DNA of 64,000 nucleotides from Isoetes taiwanensis (Eukaryota > Streptophyta > Lycopodiopsida > Isoetales > Isoetaceae). Every line of letters begins with the position of its first letter. The first letter of the stretch is position 1. Made by a program: the position numbers and the translations under genes. The DNA is taken from contig JAJEKV010000020.1 in assembly GCA_021234155.1 (NCBI GenBank), positions 7,610,563-7,674,562 of the forward strand, given 5' to 3'. Below are positions 11,909 to 23,118 of the stretch, piece after piece. The notes below the pieces were generated by a model. It made no database searches. It saw only the letters and a list, made by a program, of their open reading frames with translations, and was not told the DNA's origin.

Positions 11909-12063
11909 AATAAAACCATAGGAGTGAGCCTCAAACAAGAAGCCATGCACTAAACAAAGGTTTGTAGATTAGATAACATTGGCCTAATAGAAGATGTGAG
12001 CATTTTGTTTGAATACTAGATTTCTAAAAGTGTGGATTAAGAGACCACATAAGAGAAAACGGT

Positions 12064-12143
12064 TTAGGGAAAGATAATTGAATTGAAATTTATTATCTAC
12101 GGGACCAGAAGGTCTATGGGACCAAATACAAGAAAGAGGGCAC
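12064..12143. repeat. Dispersed repeat, copy 1
   Basis: AATTGAAATTTATTATCTAC... with GGGACCAGAAGGTCTATGGG resembles 51166-51242, which has GAGACTAAAAGGTCTATCAG at the equivalent place. Both contain ACCAAATACA/ACCAATACAG then AGAAAGAG/GGAAAGAG. Probably the end of a retroelement family. Confidence 0.55.
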
Positions 12144-12957
12144 AATCTACGGCAATAATTTAAGATTCTTTTCCTTCCTTAAAGGTTGATGAGCAAAATT
12201 TGCTTAGACTACTTTTCTGTAGCATCTGATATTTTTGCTTGGTGGCTGAAGTGTCTTGCATTGCAGGAGGTTGGACACTCCAAGTCCATCATGTGTGATT
12301 GAACTTCTATGGAAGGTTCCCCCTATTGGTAGATACCTTTGGGCAATAACCAAGCACATGATGGAAATTCGCAAGTGCATTTATGAGCTCTGTATAATAC
12401 ACTGCCACACGGTTGCTAACATGGAAGAGGTTCATAGTAAAGTTCCTCCTTTCATGAATTGTACAAATTGGCAGGAAGTGGTCTCTATTCTTCGTCTAGG
12501 CCTACAAATAATGGCTTCATAGCTTTGGGTGGTCAATGAAGATGTTAAAGAAAAGCAGTTGGTGCATTTCATGTAGAAAATCCTCCTTGGTGCAGAAGTG
12601 TTGCCTCCATAGAGAAGTGACCTCTAGTGATACCGATGAACTAGCAAAAAGCAGTTTGGATGAGTTAGTTTGGCTTATTTGCAGCTTTTAAAGTCTCCAA
12701 TTGCTATTTGAATAGTCAATAGGTTTTACTAACATAGTATCCATGTGCTCGGTATAACTAGCAAAAGAGAGCATTCCATTTTACTCAGATGGATCATCTC
12801 GGTGACTTTGAAAAAAAAGAAGGAATCTCTTTAATTTTAGGCGCATAATGTTTCCCATTCTGATGCAATACTAGTCTTGAGCCTTCTAGCTCTTTTTCTT
12901 GTATCGTTGCTCCCCCCTTAGGCTTCTATGTATGTGTTCTGGCATTATATTATATTA

Positions 12958-12984
12958 CTAGAAAATTGCCCACCGTTGGTGGGC
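12958..12984 (-). other. Helitron 3' terminus: hairpin plus CTAG
   Basis: A 7-bp stem with a 3-nt loop, six AT-rich bases, then CTAG fits the Helitron 3' rule of a GC-rich hairpin followed by CTRR and a host T. Confidence 0.88.
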
Positions 12985-13575
12985 TTTATGTGTGATTATA
13001 CGAAGGCAATTCAAGCACTTTAATTTGTATGTAATTTGTGATTCTGATGTGATTGTGCTTGGTAGCAATCAGACAATCACCTCATTACGGGAATTGTTAC
13101 ATGTTGGAATCGATTTGTATGTGATTAAAGTAAGGCGGTTCAAGCATGAGAACATTAGTGGTTGTTTGAGTGTCTTCCCTATGTTGAAAGTCGCAAATTA
13201 CATTAGAATTCAAATTTAATTACAATGCAATTACAATTCAAATTTATAAATTTGTACGTGTATTATATCAAGAGTAGTTGAAGTAGGAAATTCTGATTGT
13301 ATTTTTTTTAGTATATGGTAAGACGTGATTGTGTAGCGTTTGTGGTTGATGTTAGCATTTGTATTTTGTTTATTAGATTCTTTGATTCGTTGGCATATTG
13401 TATGGGATGGACGTCTTGGATTGTAATTTTTTGTGGGTCTTGATTCATGTAGTTGTCATGTTGTACAGACAGTCGGAATATGTATGGAATCCATTTTGCT
13501 TTTGCTAAAATATGTTGGTATAATTTGCCTTCATTATCCTGGAAGTAGATATTGAATTAGTTTGTTATTGTGAAA
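12985..13575. other. Helitron 3' subterminal region
   Basis: AT-rich and non-coding. It continues on the far side of the TIR element at 25798-25980, just downstream of the helicase stop codon. Confidence 0.5.
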
Positions 13576-13601
13576 TAAGTCGTATTTAATTAAAGTGGGA
13601 C
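13576..13601 (+). repeat. Left terminal inverted repeat
   Basis: 26 bases identical to the reverse complement of 25772-25797. Contains the internal palindrome TTTAATTAAA. Confidence 0.9.
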
Positions 13602-13849
13602 TCATTCCATTCCCATTTTTTTTCGGAACCCGGTTAATTTACATAAAAAGTAGCACCCCGACCCGAAAACTATCCTTAATTCGAATTTTTGAATAAAACT
13701 CAACCGAAGTCACGTAGCTTTTCCTGTGTTTGAAGTCGAGAACAAAAACAATGCAACTGAAACAAAGGAAATTCATTAAAGTTTGAAACTAAAGATCTAG
13801 TTGAAAATGAATTTTTTATTAATAAATTGAACAGATACAATGTATTTTA

Positions 13850-14480
13850 CATCTGGACGCAGAGACCATGGCGGTCTTTGCCGTCACCAGATTACATCAT
13901 CTTGGTAGGTGGTCCACCTTAGGGGATTAACTTGTGGCTTCTTCATGCCGCCCAGAAGCCTGGGGGGGCAACCTGGAAGAGTGTGGAATGCCTCACGTGG
14001 AGGTGCTCTCGGAGCTACGGCCGACCCTGTCCCACCGACTTCTCCACTCCCCCCCCGCAGACCTTTCATCGAATATGCTCCATCCCCAACCTCCGATGGA
14101 TGTTATGCAATGCTTGCAAGATGCCTTGAGCTTCCTGGACTATCTCTTTGTTCTTCATTTTTTCTTTATCCCCGAGGGTGTAGCGAGCAACCTCACTGGC
14201 GCGAGCAACCTTTGTCCCAAAGGCCCGGCAAGAGCGTAGCGGACCGGGATTCGTGCGAAACAAGTATTTCTTCCGCTTTGAGCTGGATCTGTGTCACTGG
14301 AGCGGTCTCTCGTGATGCCTCGAAAGCGGGATCTGTGGCTGGTGTCGGATCGTGCCTAAACCACGGAGCAAGGAGAGTATGATTAACAATTACGGTGCCA
14401 TTAGTCAAAACGAAGAAAAGAATGTTGAAATCAAATTACAGCGGAGAACATTCATTCCATACAATCGCATCCAATGGCGT
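13850..14480. other. GC-rich, repeat-poor left part of the TIR element
   Basis: Open frames on both strands here (up to 157 codons) are typical of GC-rich DNA without stops. None shows a recognisable motif, and I do not call a gene. Confidence 0.35.
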
Positions 14481-14494
14481 GGGAAGTAGTGTGT

Positions 14495-14735
14495 CTTTTC
14501 GACTCGTAGTCGAAAAGGCCCATAAAGAATCAAAAGTACAACCATTCTCATTAGAATATGGTTGCATCCAATCACACGGAAGCATACAAATGCTTTTTGT
14601 CAACGAGACAAGCATGCCTTTTCGACTTCGAAGTCGAGAAAGTCCCAGAAACCCAATGTACAAGCATTATCATAATAGATTGTACAAGCATTTCATCAAC
14701 ACGACAAGCATGCCTTTCACTCGTGAGTCGAAAGG
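14495..14735. repeat. CGACT/AGTCG palindrome cluster 1 (three copies)
   Basis: Copies at 14495-14517 (arms CTTTTCGACT and AGTCGAAAAG around CGT), 14617-14641 and 14711-14735; the last lacks one base of one arm. They lie downstream of the phosphatase-like coding remnant on the minus strand. Confidence 0.85.
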
Positions 14736-14983
14736 CATCGTAAAAACTCAATATACAAGTATATTCATTACAAAATGGTCAATACATGTGTTCACGCTCG
14801 ATTATAATATTCACACAATTTGACTATCTCGCAAAGCAGGGTCACTCTTCTTGTTCACCAAAGTATTTGTCGCCCATAGCTTTCATGATCGGCTTGCTCT
14901 CGGATCGGGTTCCGTGAGGCTCGGATAGTTCGTAAGCACATCGGCGACAAGAATGGCAAAGGGATTCCGCCAAGGCAGACGAG

Positions 14984-15483
14984 TCAGAAGGACAACCACC
15001 CTATCCGCCTCATATTCTTGTGTCGATATGGCTTAGCAATGATTGTATTTTTGCCGTTATGATAGCACTTGTAGGCGGAGTCGTCTATGATCAGCGTGTT
15101 GTGTTTGCCATAGTCCTGGAATTGCTCATAAACCCTGTCCAGCCTTTTCACCATTATAGGCTTCCCCTTTGTGATGGCTGGATCGAGGTCCTTCACATGC
15201 TCGACCCTTTCGTTTCCCCAAACGAACTTGAACTTCAAAACTGAAATGCCGAGAACACCAAGAACATTGACAATATTTTTCTTTGCCATACAAGACCATA
15301 TGCCCACTTCGAATCCCCGTTCCAGGCACCATTCAATAATTTCCTTAGCTCTAGGCCTCGGATACACTATTTTATTATGCTCGTTTTCATTGGGATCTGC
15401 GAGGTGTTAATCGGGACGTCTTTGTCGTGGTATACCGCAGCTAATACTCCATTGACGTCAAATATTACAAGCTTGGTGGGACG
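14984..15483 (-). pseudogene. FCP1/NIF-type HAD phosphatase-like gene remnant
   Basis: On the minus strand from 15483 the frame reads RPTKLVIFDVNGVLAAVY, carrying HAD motif I as DVNGVL, with Asn in place of the second catalytic Asp. After a one-base frame change near 15405 it continues as YPRPRAKEIIEWCLERGF, then GIWSCMAKKN (motif II region), VKRLDRVY (motif III Lys region) and NTLIIDDSAYKC (motif IV acidic pair). This is the order of an FCP1-homology domain, the family that dephosphorylates RNA polymerase II tails and related targets. Several plant members have DxN motif I and may lack activity. Sequence beyond 14984 continues in another frame to about 14890, so a second frameshift is likely. 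The neighbouring charged segments to 19063 may be upstream exons. It is either captured cargo or an accessory gene of the TIR element. Confidence 0.7.
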
Positions 15484-15712
15484 AATTTGGATCCCGGTTG
15501 AGTTTGGCTCGACCATATTTCGGTTCATCGGCATCCAAATGCGGGATCATTATCTTCTCCGGTCCTTTCGGGCGTTAGCATGTCACCGCCTGATTGTCTT
15601 TGGGAAGTGCATTCTCCTCCTCATTGAAGTGAACCGATGCTTTCCAATGACAATGATCCGAGTCGATTGACAATGAAATCCCTCGAAATGATGACATCCG
15701 CCAGAAAGGAAC

Positions 15713-15794
15713 GAGTTTTTCTCGACTGCGAGTCGAGAATGAAAAAGAAAAGGTATTGAAAGGAAACGTTTTTCGTTTCGCGAGTTCGAGAAAC
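15713..15794. repeat. Palindrome cluster 2 (two copies)
   Basis: TTCTCGACTGCGAGTCGAGAA at about 15715-15738 and a decayed copy at about 15771-15794 (TTTCGCGAGTTCGAGAAA). They sit between the phosphatase-like exon and possible upstream exons. Confidence 0.8.
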
Positions 15795-15819
15795 ACCGAT
15801 AGAGCAAAAGTAAACTCAC

Positions 15820-17390
15820 CTCAATCTCGGGTTTTCAATAATGTTTTCGCAGCATTCTCGTCCAAACCTTCGACATTATCGCCTCCGGCCGCTTTGTCTC
15901 CCCGCCATCGCCGCCTTTTATTGCTTCCATTTGTCTTCCTCCCCTTGAAATGCTCATGAAGCGCATCCGTGTATGACTGGAATGGTTTCAACCATGTCCT
16001 TATTTCCAACCACGGATATAGGTTTCATTCCAAACAAAGATAGCCCCCGAGAGAACAGCCATTCATGTACCACTCACATACAATTTGATCTTCCCACCAA
16101 GCTGGTTATGAAGTACTTGATAACTCTTGGCCGGATAGGAATTCTATGTATAGGACTGTCCGCACCATCTTTCGACCTTGTCCATCGATGGAACATCCTC
16201 CATAAACCCCCTTCCGGGGTTCCATCCGCCTTGAGATCATGAACTTGTCGAGATAATGATGCTCGCTAGACCACCACTTATCCAGTCGACCGTAGATCTT
16301 GAAATCAAAACCAAAACTATGTTGGCAAAAGCTTGGTGCCTTCGGCAAGCCAAGTCTGCACTCATGATCAAGTTCAGATATGGAGTGCATGATCTTGTTG
16401 GTGAAGTTAATATCACCGCCCATTGGGAGACAAAGATTGTTTGATTGCCCGCATGCAAAAGACAAGGAAACCGAAAGTATCTAGGTCGGTCATGTCCGCA
16501 CACGCCTTGTACCACCGCTCTATGTCAGCTTTGTCATAAAAAGGGTGGGTCTTGATCATATTGATGGCAAATAGTGCCACACGGGTCCAGGTGCCGCCTC
16601 CAGACCACCAAATCCCTTGTGTCCCAAAGTAACCGGGAATGGGGGGAGCTATCGTCGCCTTTAAATGGGACCACCCGAATCCAAGCTTCCTTTTTTAATT
16701 GCCATAGCACGCTCAGTGGAAAGGAAGGGTTTTGACGCTACTTCAGCTTGGTGTTGATGTAGGGTTGACATAGACGGGTTCAATTCCTTCATGTCTTCCT
16801 CATCAAGGGCAGCCTTTTCCTTGTAATAATCAAAATCATGGTATTCATTAGATGCAACGCTAGTAACTCCGTGATGCCTTCTTCGCACTGGCCGCTTTTA
16901 GGGGCGTGGCATAATCCTTTTGCGGCCCGCATTTTAGAACTCCCGGTCTTCCTTAGCAGGATTGTTCCCTCCAAGATTTTGCCTTGTAGGTCAAGCATTT
17001 CTTTGTCCGTGAGGCCCCTCAGATCCTCTTCATGAACCGCTTGTCAAACAACTTGGGGTCCGCCTTGGAAATTCTCCATTGCTGTCCTTCAGCCTTGCCT
17101 CTTGTCCATTGAGCCCATATGTCGGGTCCATTTCTCCTGCATCAGCCAAGGTGCTAAGAATGAGGTCATATTGGTGAGAGACTCCACCTTTCCTTTGTTT
17201 TCTTCTTCTTCTCCCTCTTCTTCCTCTCCCTCGTCATCTTCAAAGGTCTTCCCTCCAAGGGAGAACATTTCCACGCAATGTTTGCCTGCCTAGCGTGTAT
17301 GATCTGGTCGATAAAGAGACTGCATTCAGACAATGTACCAATGTCGAGCATGAAAGTATCTACAAACACCCTAATAAACATTAAATAGTA
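15820..17390 (-). pseudogene. Possible upstream exons of the minus-strand gene
   Basis: Several minus frames without interruption could be exons: 16465-16106 (includes GLPKAPSFCQHSFGFDFKIY and GRLDKWWSSEHHY), 16888-16661 and 17274-17089 (an acidic run, GEEEEGEEEE). No family is recognised and splice sites were not resolved. The acidic run is compatible with a nuclear protein. They may equally be unrelated captured fragments. Confidence 0.3.
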
Positions 17391-17394
17391 GCTC

Positions 17395-17765
17395 GGGTTT
17401 TCGACTCGCGAGTCGAAAGTCCCTTGAATGTCTAATTTTACTTCTCTGGTTTTTCACTTTCGAAGTCAGAGAAAGCTCTACATCCTTTGATTTTTTCAGT
17501 GTTACCACGGCTTTCGACTTCGAGTCGAGAAACCCCAGTGATAATCGGCAAACAAGGATGGCGGGGCTTTTTCGACTCGCGAGTCGAGAAGTCCCTTGAA
17601 TGTCTAATTTTCTTTATCGGCTAAGGGTTTTCGATTTCGCGAGTCGAGAAAGCTCTGTGATCCTTTGATTTTCAGGATTTATTCTGGCTTTCGACTCTGG
17701 AACGAGAAACCCCTGATAATGTCGGCAAATGTTAGATGGTAGGGCTTTCGACTTCGGTCGAGTGA
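17395..17765. repeat. Tandem duplication, each unit with three palindromes
   Basis: Unit 1 (about 17395-17568) and unit 2 (about 17569-17765) share the order: palindrome, TCCCTTGAATGTCTAATTTT, palindrome, AGCTCT...ATCCTTTGATTTT, palindrome, GAGAAACCCC...GATAAT. Palindromes are at 17395-17420, 17449-17475, 17509-17533, 17565-17591, 17625-17652 and 17685-17712, with a partial one at 17743-17762. The best copy is TTTCGACTCGCGAGTCGAAA. Confidence 0.85.
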
Positions 17766-17793
17766 ATGGAAAGATTCGAGAGAGTTATTTACC

Positions 17794-19063
17794 TTAATGC
17801 TGGCACTCGCCGCTATTGTGTTCTCGGGCTAATACGCCGGGCCGATTCGTTGCCGGGCGCTCTCCGCCGAAAGAACTTCTGACTCTCGCTGGCATATATC
17901 TATCCTGATCTTTTGCGGCACCTCCTTCTCCGCCTCCCAATACTTGAGCCGCCTCACTGAATGCCGACCGCCTACAACCCTTAACTGGGACAGTTTTCCC
18001 CTTCAAGATCTTCCTCGTGACTTCCACAACAACTCATTGCCGATACGCTAAAAGGTATGACATCCGAGGCATTGATTCGCAATAGATGTCGCACCATCAG
18101 TTGTAATCTCCAAAGATGTGTGTGGATTAAATTCCCGTGGTTGAACAAGACGGCATCTCCCGGGCAAAACCTTCACAAATGCCTAATGTCCAAAGCAGCA
18201 GCTTGTGTGATATTCCCAACGGATAATCTTGAGCTAGACGCTCCATTTTTAAGGTGCCCTCTCTCGCGGAAATCCCCGATCGATCATCCGGATCGAGGTT
18301 TGGGGACTCGACCATATCTTCGTCTCCTTCCTCATCTGATTCCTCCCGTGTGGTGTCATCATCCCCATCTTTGTTTTTTGGTGGACTTTTTTGTGTATGA
18401 ACCACAACTTCATTCCCCACTGTAGAGTGTTGTAGAGTCTTGAAGACAAGAGAAGTGAAGCTCCCGTATTGAAATGTTTTCCCTCGACTCGAAATCTCCA
18501 TACCAAGCTCCCTCGGATGTTAGGGTTCCGGCCTCCTTCATCCCTTCCAGATCCTTCCACCCAAGGTTCTGACAATTTAAAGGCGCCGGCCTTTTTTCGG
18601 TGCCCTTAGCCTTGCTCATGGAAGAGTGAGAATAATTTGAAACTGCTAATTTTTTGGTGCGATAGAACTTACTTTCCGGCAGTCCCTCGACATGTAGTGT
18701 TAAATGCTTTGAATGGCGCAGTAGAGACGAGAGCACAACACCGATTTTCTTGTACTTGTCTCCGAGCTCTTCTTGTCCCTTTGGTGTAGAAACAGATCTT
18801 TCTCCTTCCCACTTGTCGATACCTCGACATACCACATCAAGAATGCTGCTGTTTCAAGAAGCTCTGTCTCCATCCCTCGATGATCGAAAGAATGGAGTTC
18901 GCCGGTGATCACCCGTGAGTCCGCGGTGAATCTTGCAAGATGAAAGGATGGATCGGTTAAGGTATTAGACAAAAGAAAACCTCGAGCTCACCGGGGTGTT
19001 TGTCTTCTTCTTCTTTGCCGCCGGTAGAAGCATCCCCTCCAAACTTCTTGGACGGAGTCATGT
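17794..19063 (-). pseudogene. Possible 5' portion of the minus-strand cargo gene
   Basis: A minus ATG at 19063 starts MTPSKKFGGDASTGGKEEED and meets a GTGAGC donor after KHP. Further upstream-type frames follow: 18835-18410 (contains LGDKYKKIGVVLSSLLRHSK), 18501-18127 (acidic, DDTTREESDEEGDED) and 18027-17794. The Lys/Glu-rich composition suggests a nuclear or disordered region. Frames do not join cleanly, through either unresolved introns or decay. Linking this to the phosphatase-like exon is inference. Confidence 0.3.
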
Positions 19064-19985
19064 CGAGATGCCCTCTCATCCTCTTGACCCCTCTCAGAAT
19101 TAAGTCTCCTCCGCCGCGTTGTGAGTTTTAGGACCTGCATGTAAAAAAGATCGGGCGTGTTCTTTAATTTGAAGTTAAGGACATGCAATCATTTATGAAA
19201 AGAAGCGGGCTAAGCAGGCCAAAGACGGTCGGCTTTAGCCCACCAAACACTATTTCGAAATTTAATCACATCAAGGGACTAAGTGCTTTTAGAAATGTAG
19301 TTAATCTTCCTGCGGCATTGGGGACCTCGAGTTCGGAGGGGAGCATGTTGTTAGCGACTTCGGAATGGCGCCGCCTTGGTAAGCCGCTAACGGCGCCTTG
19401 CATATGTGTTTTTTCACGGCGGCCGCCCTATTGCAAGCAGTTGATTTGATCGATGACACGGACTAAGGTAGGAAGCGGAGAGGTACGCCGAACCAAGGGG
19501 AACTCTACAACTGCGGGCGCCATGGAGCGGGGATACGAGAATCCTTGATGATACAAGTATTAGATGCGAATACACTCTTGAAGAGACCGACGTAAGAAGC
19601 AAAGACTCTAGGTGAGGTGCGGGATCCGTGATCTGATGGGCCCAAGGAATTCTAGCGTGAAGAGGTGAGTTTGAGAGATGCCTATGTTATTTCGCTTGTA
19701 GAACATGCCGTATGTGTTTAAATAATGGAGCTGGCCGATAAGCTCGACGGATTCATTGTTTCTTTGTCGAGCATTTTTCAGCTTCGATGGATGATTTACT
19801 CTCGGGTTGAGAGATGCTCGCAAGGAAACAATGGATCGGGGTAAAGAACAGTTCCGTTTTAGGTGTGTTTTTTTTCATGGACTGTTTACTTGGAATGTTG
19901 TACATAGATCAGGCTAGGACTAAGGCCCGGGGAGATGCGGTTCAAATGCATCCTCTTGTAGTTAGTGGGAGGGGCCTCAAACTGT
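19064..19985. other. Non-coding between cargo gene start and repeat field
   Basis: Moderately GC-rich. Short frames on both strands carry no motif. If the ATG at 19063 is real, this stretch would contain its promoter; no clear TATA box stands out. Confidence 0.3.
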
Positions 19986-21130
19986 CAGAACCACTCCTCT
20001 TCACAATATTCGAGGAAGATGGTTCAAGGAGAGTGGCTCAGGCAGGGCTAGAGGCACTTGGGACTAAAAGCAGGAGAATAGAAAGTCACGATTACTTGTA
20101 GAGAATGCAAGCCTTGGCTTCCTCCTGGTAACTCCGCGGGTTAGCCTCCACTCCACGGAGCCCCTCCCCTTCGCAATATTCACGGACGAAGATGGTTCAA
20201 GGAGAGTGACCCGACGGTCGCACCGCTACCATATAATTGAGAATTGGTTTCTATACCCCGCAGTCGAGAATGCATCAGAGTGGCTGACCGCAAGTCGAAA
20301 GAATGCCTTGGCCATCCAGAACTCCGTTACAATACACGATACGTTAAGGCATTCCTACTGTCAGAAGCGCAGGAATGGTACCCTTCGCGGCGAAGCTCCG
20401 GTAGAGGTTGCCCTACACATAGAGAATTGGCTGTTAGAGGTCTCGACTAGCGAAAATGTTGCGGGTCGCAAGTCCAGAATGCCTTAGCCATCGAACTCCC
20501 GATGGTACACATGGAGTGCCGTTGGGTAAGGCATTCCCACTCAGCGAAATGAATGCATACAAAGAAGCTCTGTGGTTTCCACGGTGGGTTGCTAAGAGTT
20601 GGCCTGCGGAGCCGATCAAAACAACTTCCCGCCGCCAATGTCAGGAAGATAGAAGGAGAGTTGTTAAGACTGTCTGCAGGCCAGCTCTAGAGTGCACTAG
20701 AGCTGGCCGTTTTCGACTCACGCGCGAGTCGGCGGCCACACACCTATAGTTGATTGGTTCGCCGAGGCCTCCCCCAATCCAGAGCCCATCCCCTTCGCAA
20801 TATTCCGGCCGAAGATGGTTGAAGGGCGGTCTTTGATTGAATAAGCCATTGGGCCTACAGGAGAATTGGGTTGCTAAGAGTTGGCTCTGACGGTATGAAA
20901 ACCACTTCCCTTCGCAATGTCGAGGAAGATAGAAGGAGAGTGGTTAAGACTGTCTGCAGGCCAGCTAGAGAGTGCACTAGAGCACAGCGTTTTCGACTCC
21001 GACTCGAAAGCGGCCAGCAACCTCGGTGGTTAGTCGTAGAGGCTCCCCCCGGTCGGAGCCGGTCCTCTTCGCAATATTCGATGAGCATGGTTGAATGAGA
21101 GTGGCTCAGGCTGGGTGGAGGCACTGCGGC
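19986..21130. repeat. Field of six imperfect repeats with CTTCGCAATATTCG core
   Basis: Copies start near 19998, 20168, 20626, 20794, 20910 and 21066. The best agree on CTTCGCAATATTCGAGGAAG followed by ATGGTTCAAGGAGAGTGGCT. The pair at 20626 and 20910 extends much further, sharing AAGACTGTCTGCAGGCCAGC and running into a palindrome (20705-20732 and 20988-21010). Long frames here are repeat-derived. Confidence 0.75.
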
Positions 21131-21331
21131 ACAAGGGCCATGGCGGTATCACATTTCGACTCCGCAGTCGAGAAGGCTCGCAACCCAGGGTTCTAAAGAA
21201 TGTGAAGACATTGGGTATTTGTGCAATCGAATCGCGAGTCGAGAATCCCTCAACCTGCCAACAGTCCCGAGTGTACACTCCCTCTTCTCGCCCCGGAAGT
21301 CGAAGGATTCTCGATTTCGCGAGTCGAGAAA
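20705..21331. repeat. Palindrome cluster 3 (five copies)
   Basis: Copies at about 20705-20732, 20988-21010, 21151-21175, 21225-21247 and 21307-21331, the last two with GCGAGTCGAGAA right arms. With clusters 1 and 2 and the tandem unit this makes about 17 copies, all inside the TIR element. Confidence 0.8.
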
Positions 21332-21429
21332 GAAGGCATACTTCTGGAATTTGTTGGCAAAAGTTGGAAGTATTCTCAACTCGCCACTCCTTCTGCATGT
21401 CTCTGCAGTGGATTTCTTTGTGAGTTAGA

Positions 21430-22380
21430 AATGGAGATTTACGTGAAGCAATTCCTATTCGAGTTCTTCTTTGGGAGAAAGACATTCCTAGTTATTTTTG
21501 TTAATGCTGCAATATCTTACTTCCTAACACCGGTCTCGATGATTTCTATCTGGGTTGCTTGCTACTACTCTAACCACTATTCTCACTTGTGCACGTACAA
21601 TGTATTCAATTCAACCACAAGCAAGAAAAAGATAACAAAAAAAAAAACAATACAAAGATTAATGAGATTAATGAGAAAACAGAGAGTGGAGAACAAAGAC
21701 AGAGAAGAACAGTGGAGAACGATCTGAAAAATGAGATTAAAAAGGGTATGATATTACAAAAACATACCGGAAGAAGATTTTGGATGAGGAGGAGGCTTCG
21801 AAGTTCGCTTCCATGTGGGTATAGTCGTTGGCAAAGCGTGAATAAGGATTTGTCGGGCCAGAATTGTATCGAGGGGATTAATAAGAGCCTCTAACAACGT
21901 AATATAAGTAAAAATGCACTAAAGGACTTGAAAACTAAAAAAGCGGCACTAAAAGGGCCTCACTTTCTTCTCAAAGCGAATCGCTCGAACAATGAATCTG
22001 CGAGAACCCGGTATTTGGAAGCGTCCCGATCCGTCGACCAAGTCTTTGTCATAAGATGGCCTTGGAATCGCTTCGGTTCGATCGATCGCTCGATCGGTAA
22101 AATGAGCGCCCTAAGGAAACGAGGGGAGGAAGAGTGATCGAGAAAGCGAGGGGAGGAAGAATGGTGGGGGGGGAGAGGAAGAGGGTTAATTAATTACGCT
22201 GCACCCTCGAACCTCGTAAAAGTGCAATAATAAAACCATTGTCACGTGTGGGCCATGCCCTCCATGGCGTGGCGATCTTGCGGATTCTTGACATGGCCCG
22301 CGGTTTCAACCTCGAAGAGGCGCCGCGTGGCCATGACAAAAATATGAAAGGGTAGGTTATATGTTTATATATGTTATCTT
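21430..22380. other. Spacer between cargo block and transposase
   Basis: Contains an A-rich run near 21600-21720 and a purine-rich patch at 22085-22180. Frames are short and without motifs. Confidence 0.35.
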
Positions 22381-22600
22381 ATGTATTTAATAAGGTTTCA
22401 ATGGTTGTATTTAATATGGTTTCAATGGTTGTATTTAATATGGTTTCAATGGTTACAATGTTTACATATGGTTTAGAATGAGTGTGGTTGTATGCTTTAA
22501 TATGGTTATATGATTTTAGTTAATATGGTTGTATGATTTTAGTTAATATGGTTGTATGATTTAATATGATTATATTTAATATGTTTGTATGGTTTTATAT
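22380..22600. repeat. AT-rich minisatellite before the transposase
   Basis: About three copies of ATATGGTTTCAATGGTTGTA then about three of TTAATATGGTTGTATGATTT. It lies just upstream of a TTTTCATTCAG acceptor at 22664, so it may be in an intron or 5' region. Confidence 0.8.
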
Positions 22601-22664
22601 GGTTCATATGGTCATATTTGTGGTGTTTGGGGCTATATGGTTTTAATGTGAGCTTTTTCATTCA

Positions 22665-23118
22665 GGGAGCATGTGAGATGAGTAAAATGGAGCCAGGGAA
22701 TTCCAAAGGAGGCCATTGCCCTAGGCTCCAATGGAGGAAGATGGGTTGCCTTTTGTTGCACCCTTGCAACCAGACGGTATTTGCAGAGGGCATAATAACT
22801 GCAGTTGATCCATTTGATAGTGTGAATGATGAGAGGCTGGGAGATGAACATCTTGGAGTTGGCATTGTGAAGCTTCTTATCGAAGTTGATACTATCATGT
22901 CCCAGGGAAGCTCTAGTGATTGCATTGTGTGCTCAGGGCTGCTGGAGTCCCAAGCTCAGTTGAGATGGCCAATTAGATTTATTACACACAAGAATGGTGA
23001 TACTCTAGAATGCCCTACTGAACTACACACCCCAAGGCCCACCCAAGGCCATGTGGAAGATTTGGTGGTCGATGAGCATCCTTTGATCACAAGGAAGAGG
23101 CGCTATGTCTTTTCATAA
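22665..23118 (+). pseudogene. Transposase-like gene, N-terminal part
   Basis: Following the acceptor, the frame reads ACEMSKMEPGNSKGGHCPRL, then CLLLHPCNQTVFAEGIITAV, VGIVKLLIEVD and LRWPIRFIT. This layout of a cysteine-led strand, a V-rich strand and a W-P motif recalls the accessory domain found near the ends of plant CACTA-type ORFs (DUF8039-like). That comparison is from memory. The frame ends at a TAA at 23116-23118, and coding sense continues in another frame (IKGDQKVPKRPRSDKY), so a frameshift or unresolved intron is present. Confidence 0.5.

Larger units (their letters stand above)
11476..12957. other. Non-coding between the 175-aa gene and the Helitron
   Basis: Contains a TG microsatellite, a copy of a dispersed repeat at 12064-12143, and an 88-codon frame at 12256-12522 preceded by TTGCATTGCAG. 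The latter could be an exon relic but matches nothing I know. Confidence 0.4.

Noticed and set aside
11632..11953. Open frames of 70-100 codons on both strands (poly-His/Thr and poly-Cys/Val)
   Set aside because: They are translations of the TG microsatellite.
13884..14408. Overlapping long frames on both strands near the left TIR
   Set aside because: GC-rich DNA with few stops; no motif and no splice logic in any frame.
14495..21331. Regularly recurring palindromes as a CRISPR-like array
   Set aside because: Spacing is irregular, spacers are partly duplicated, no cas genes exist and the DNA is plant nuclear.
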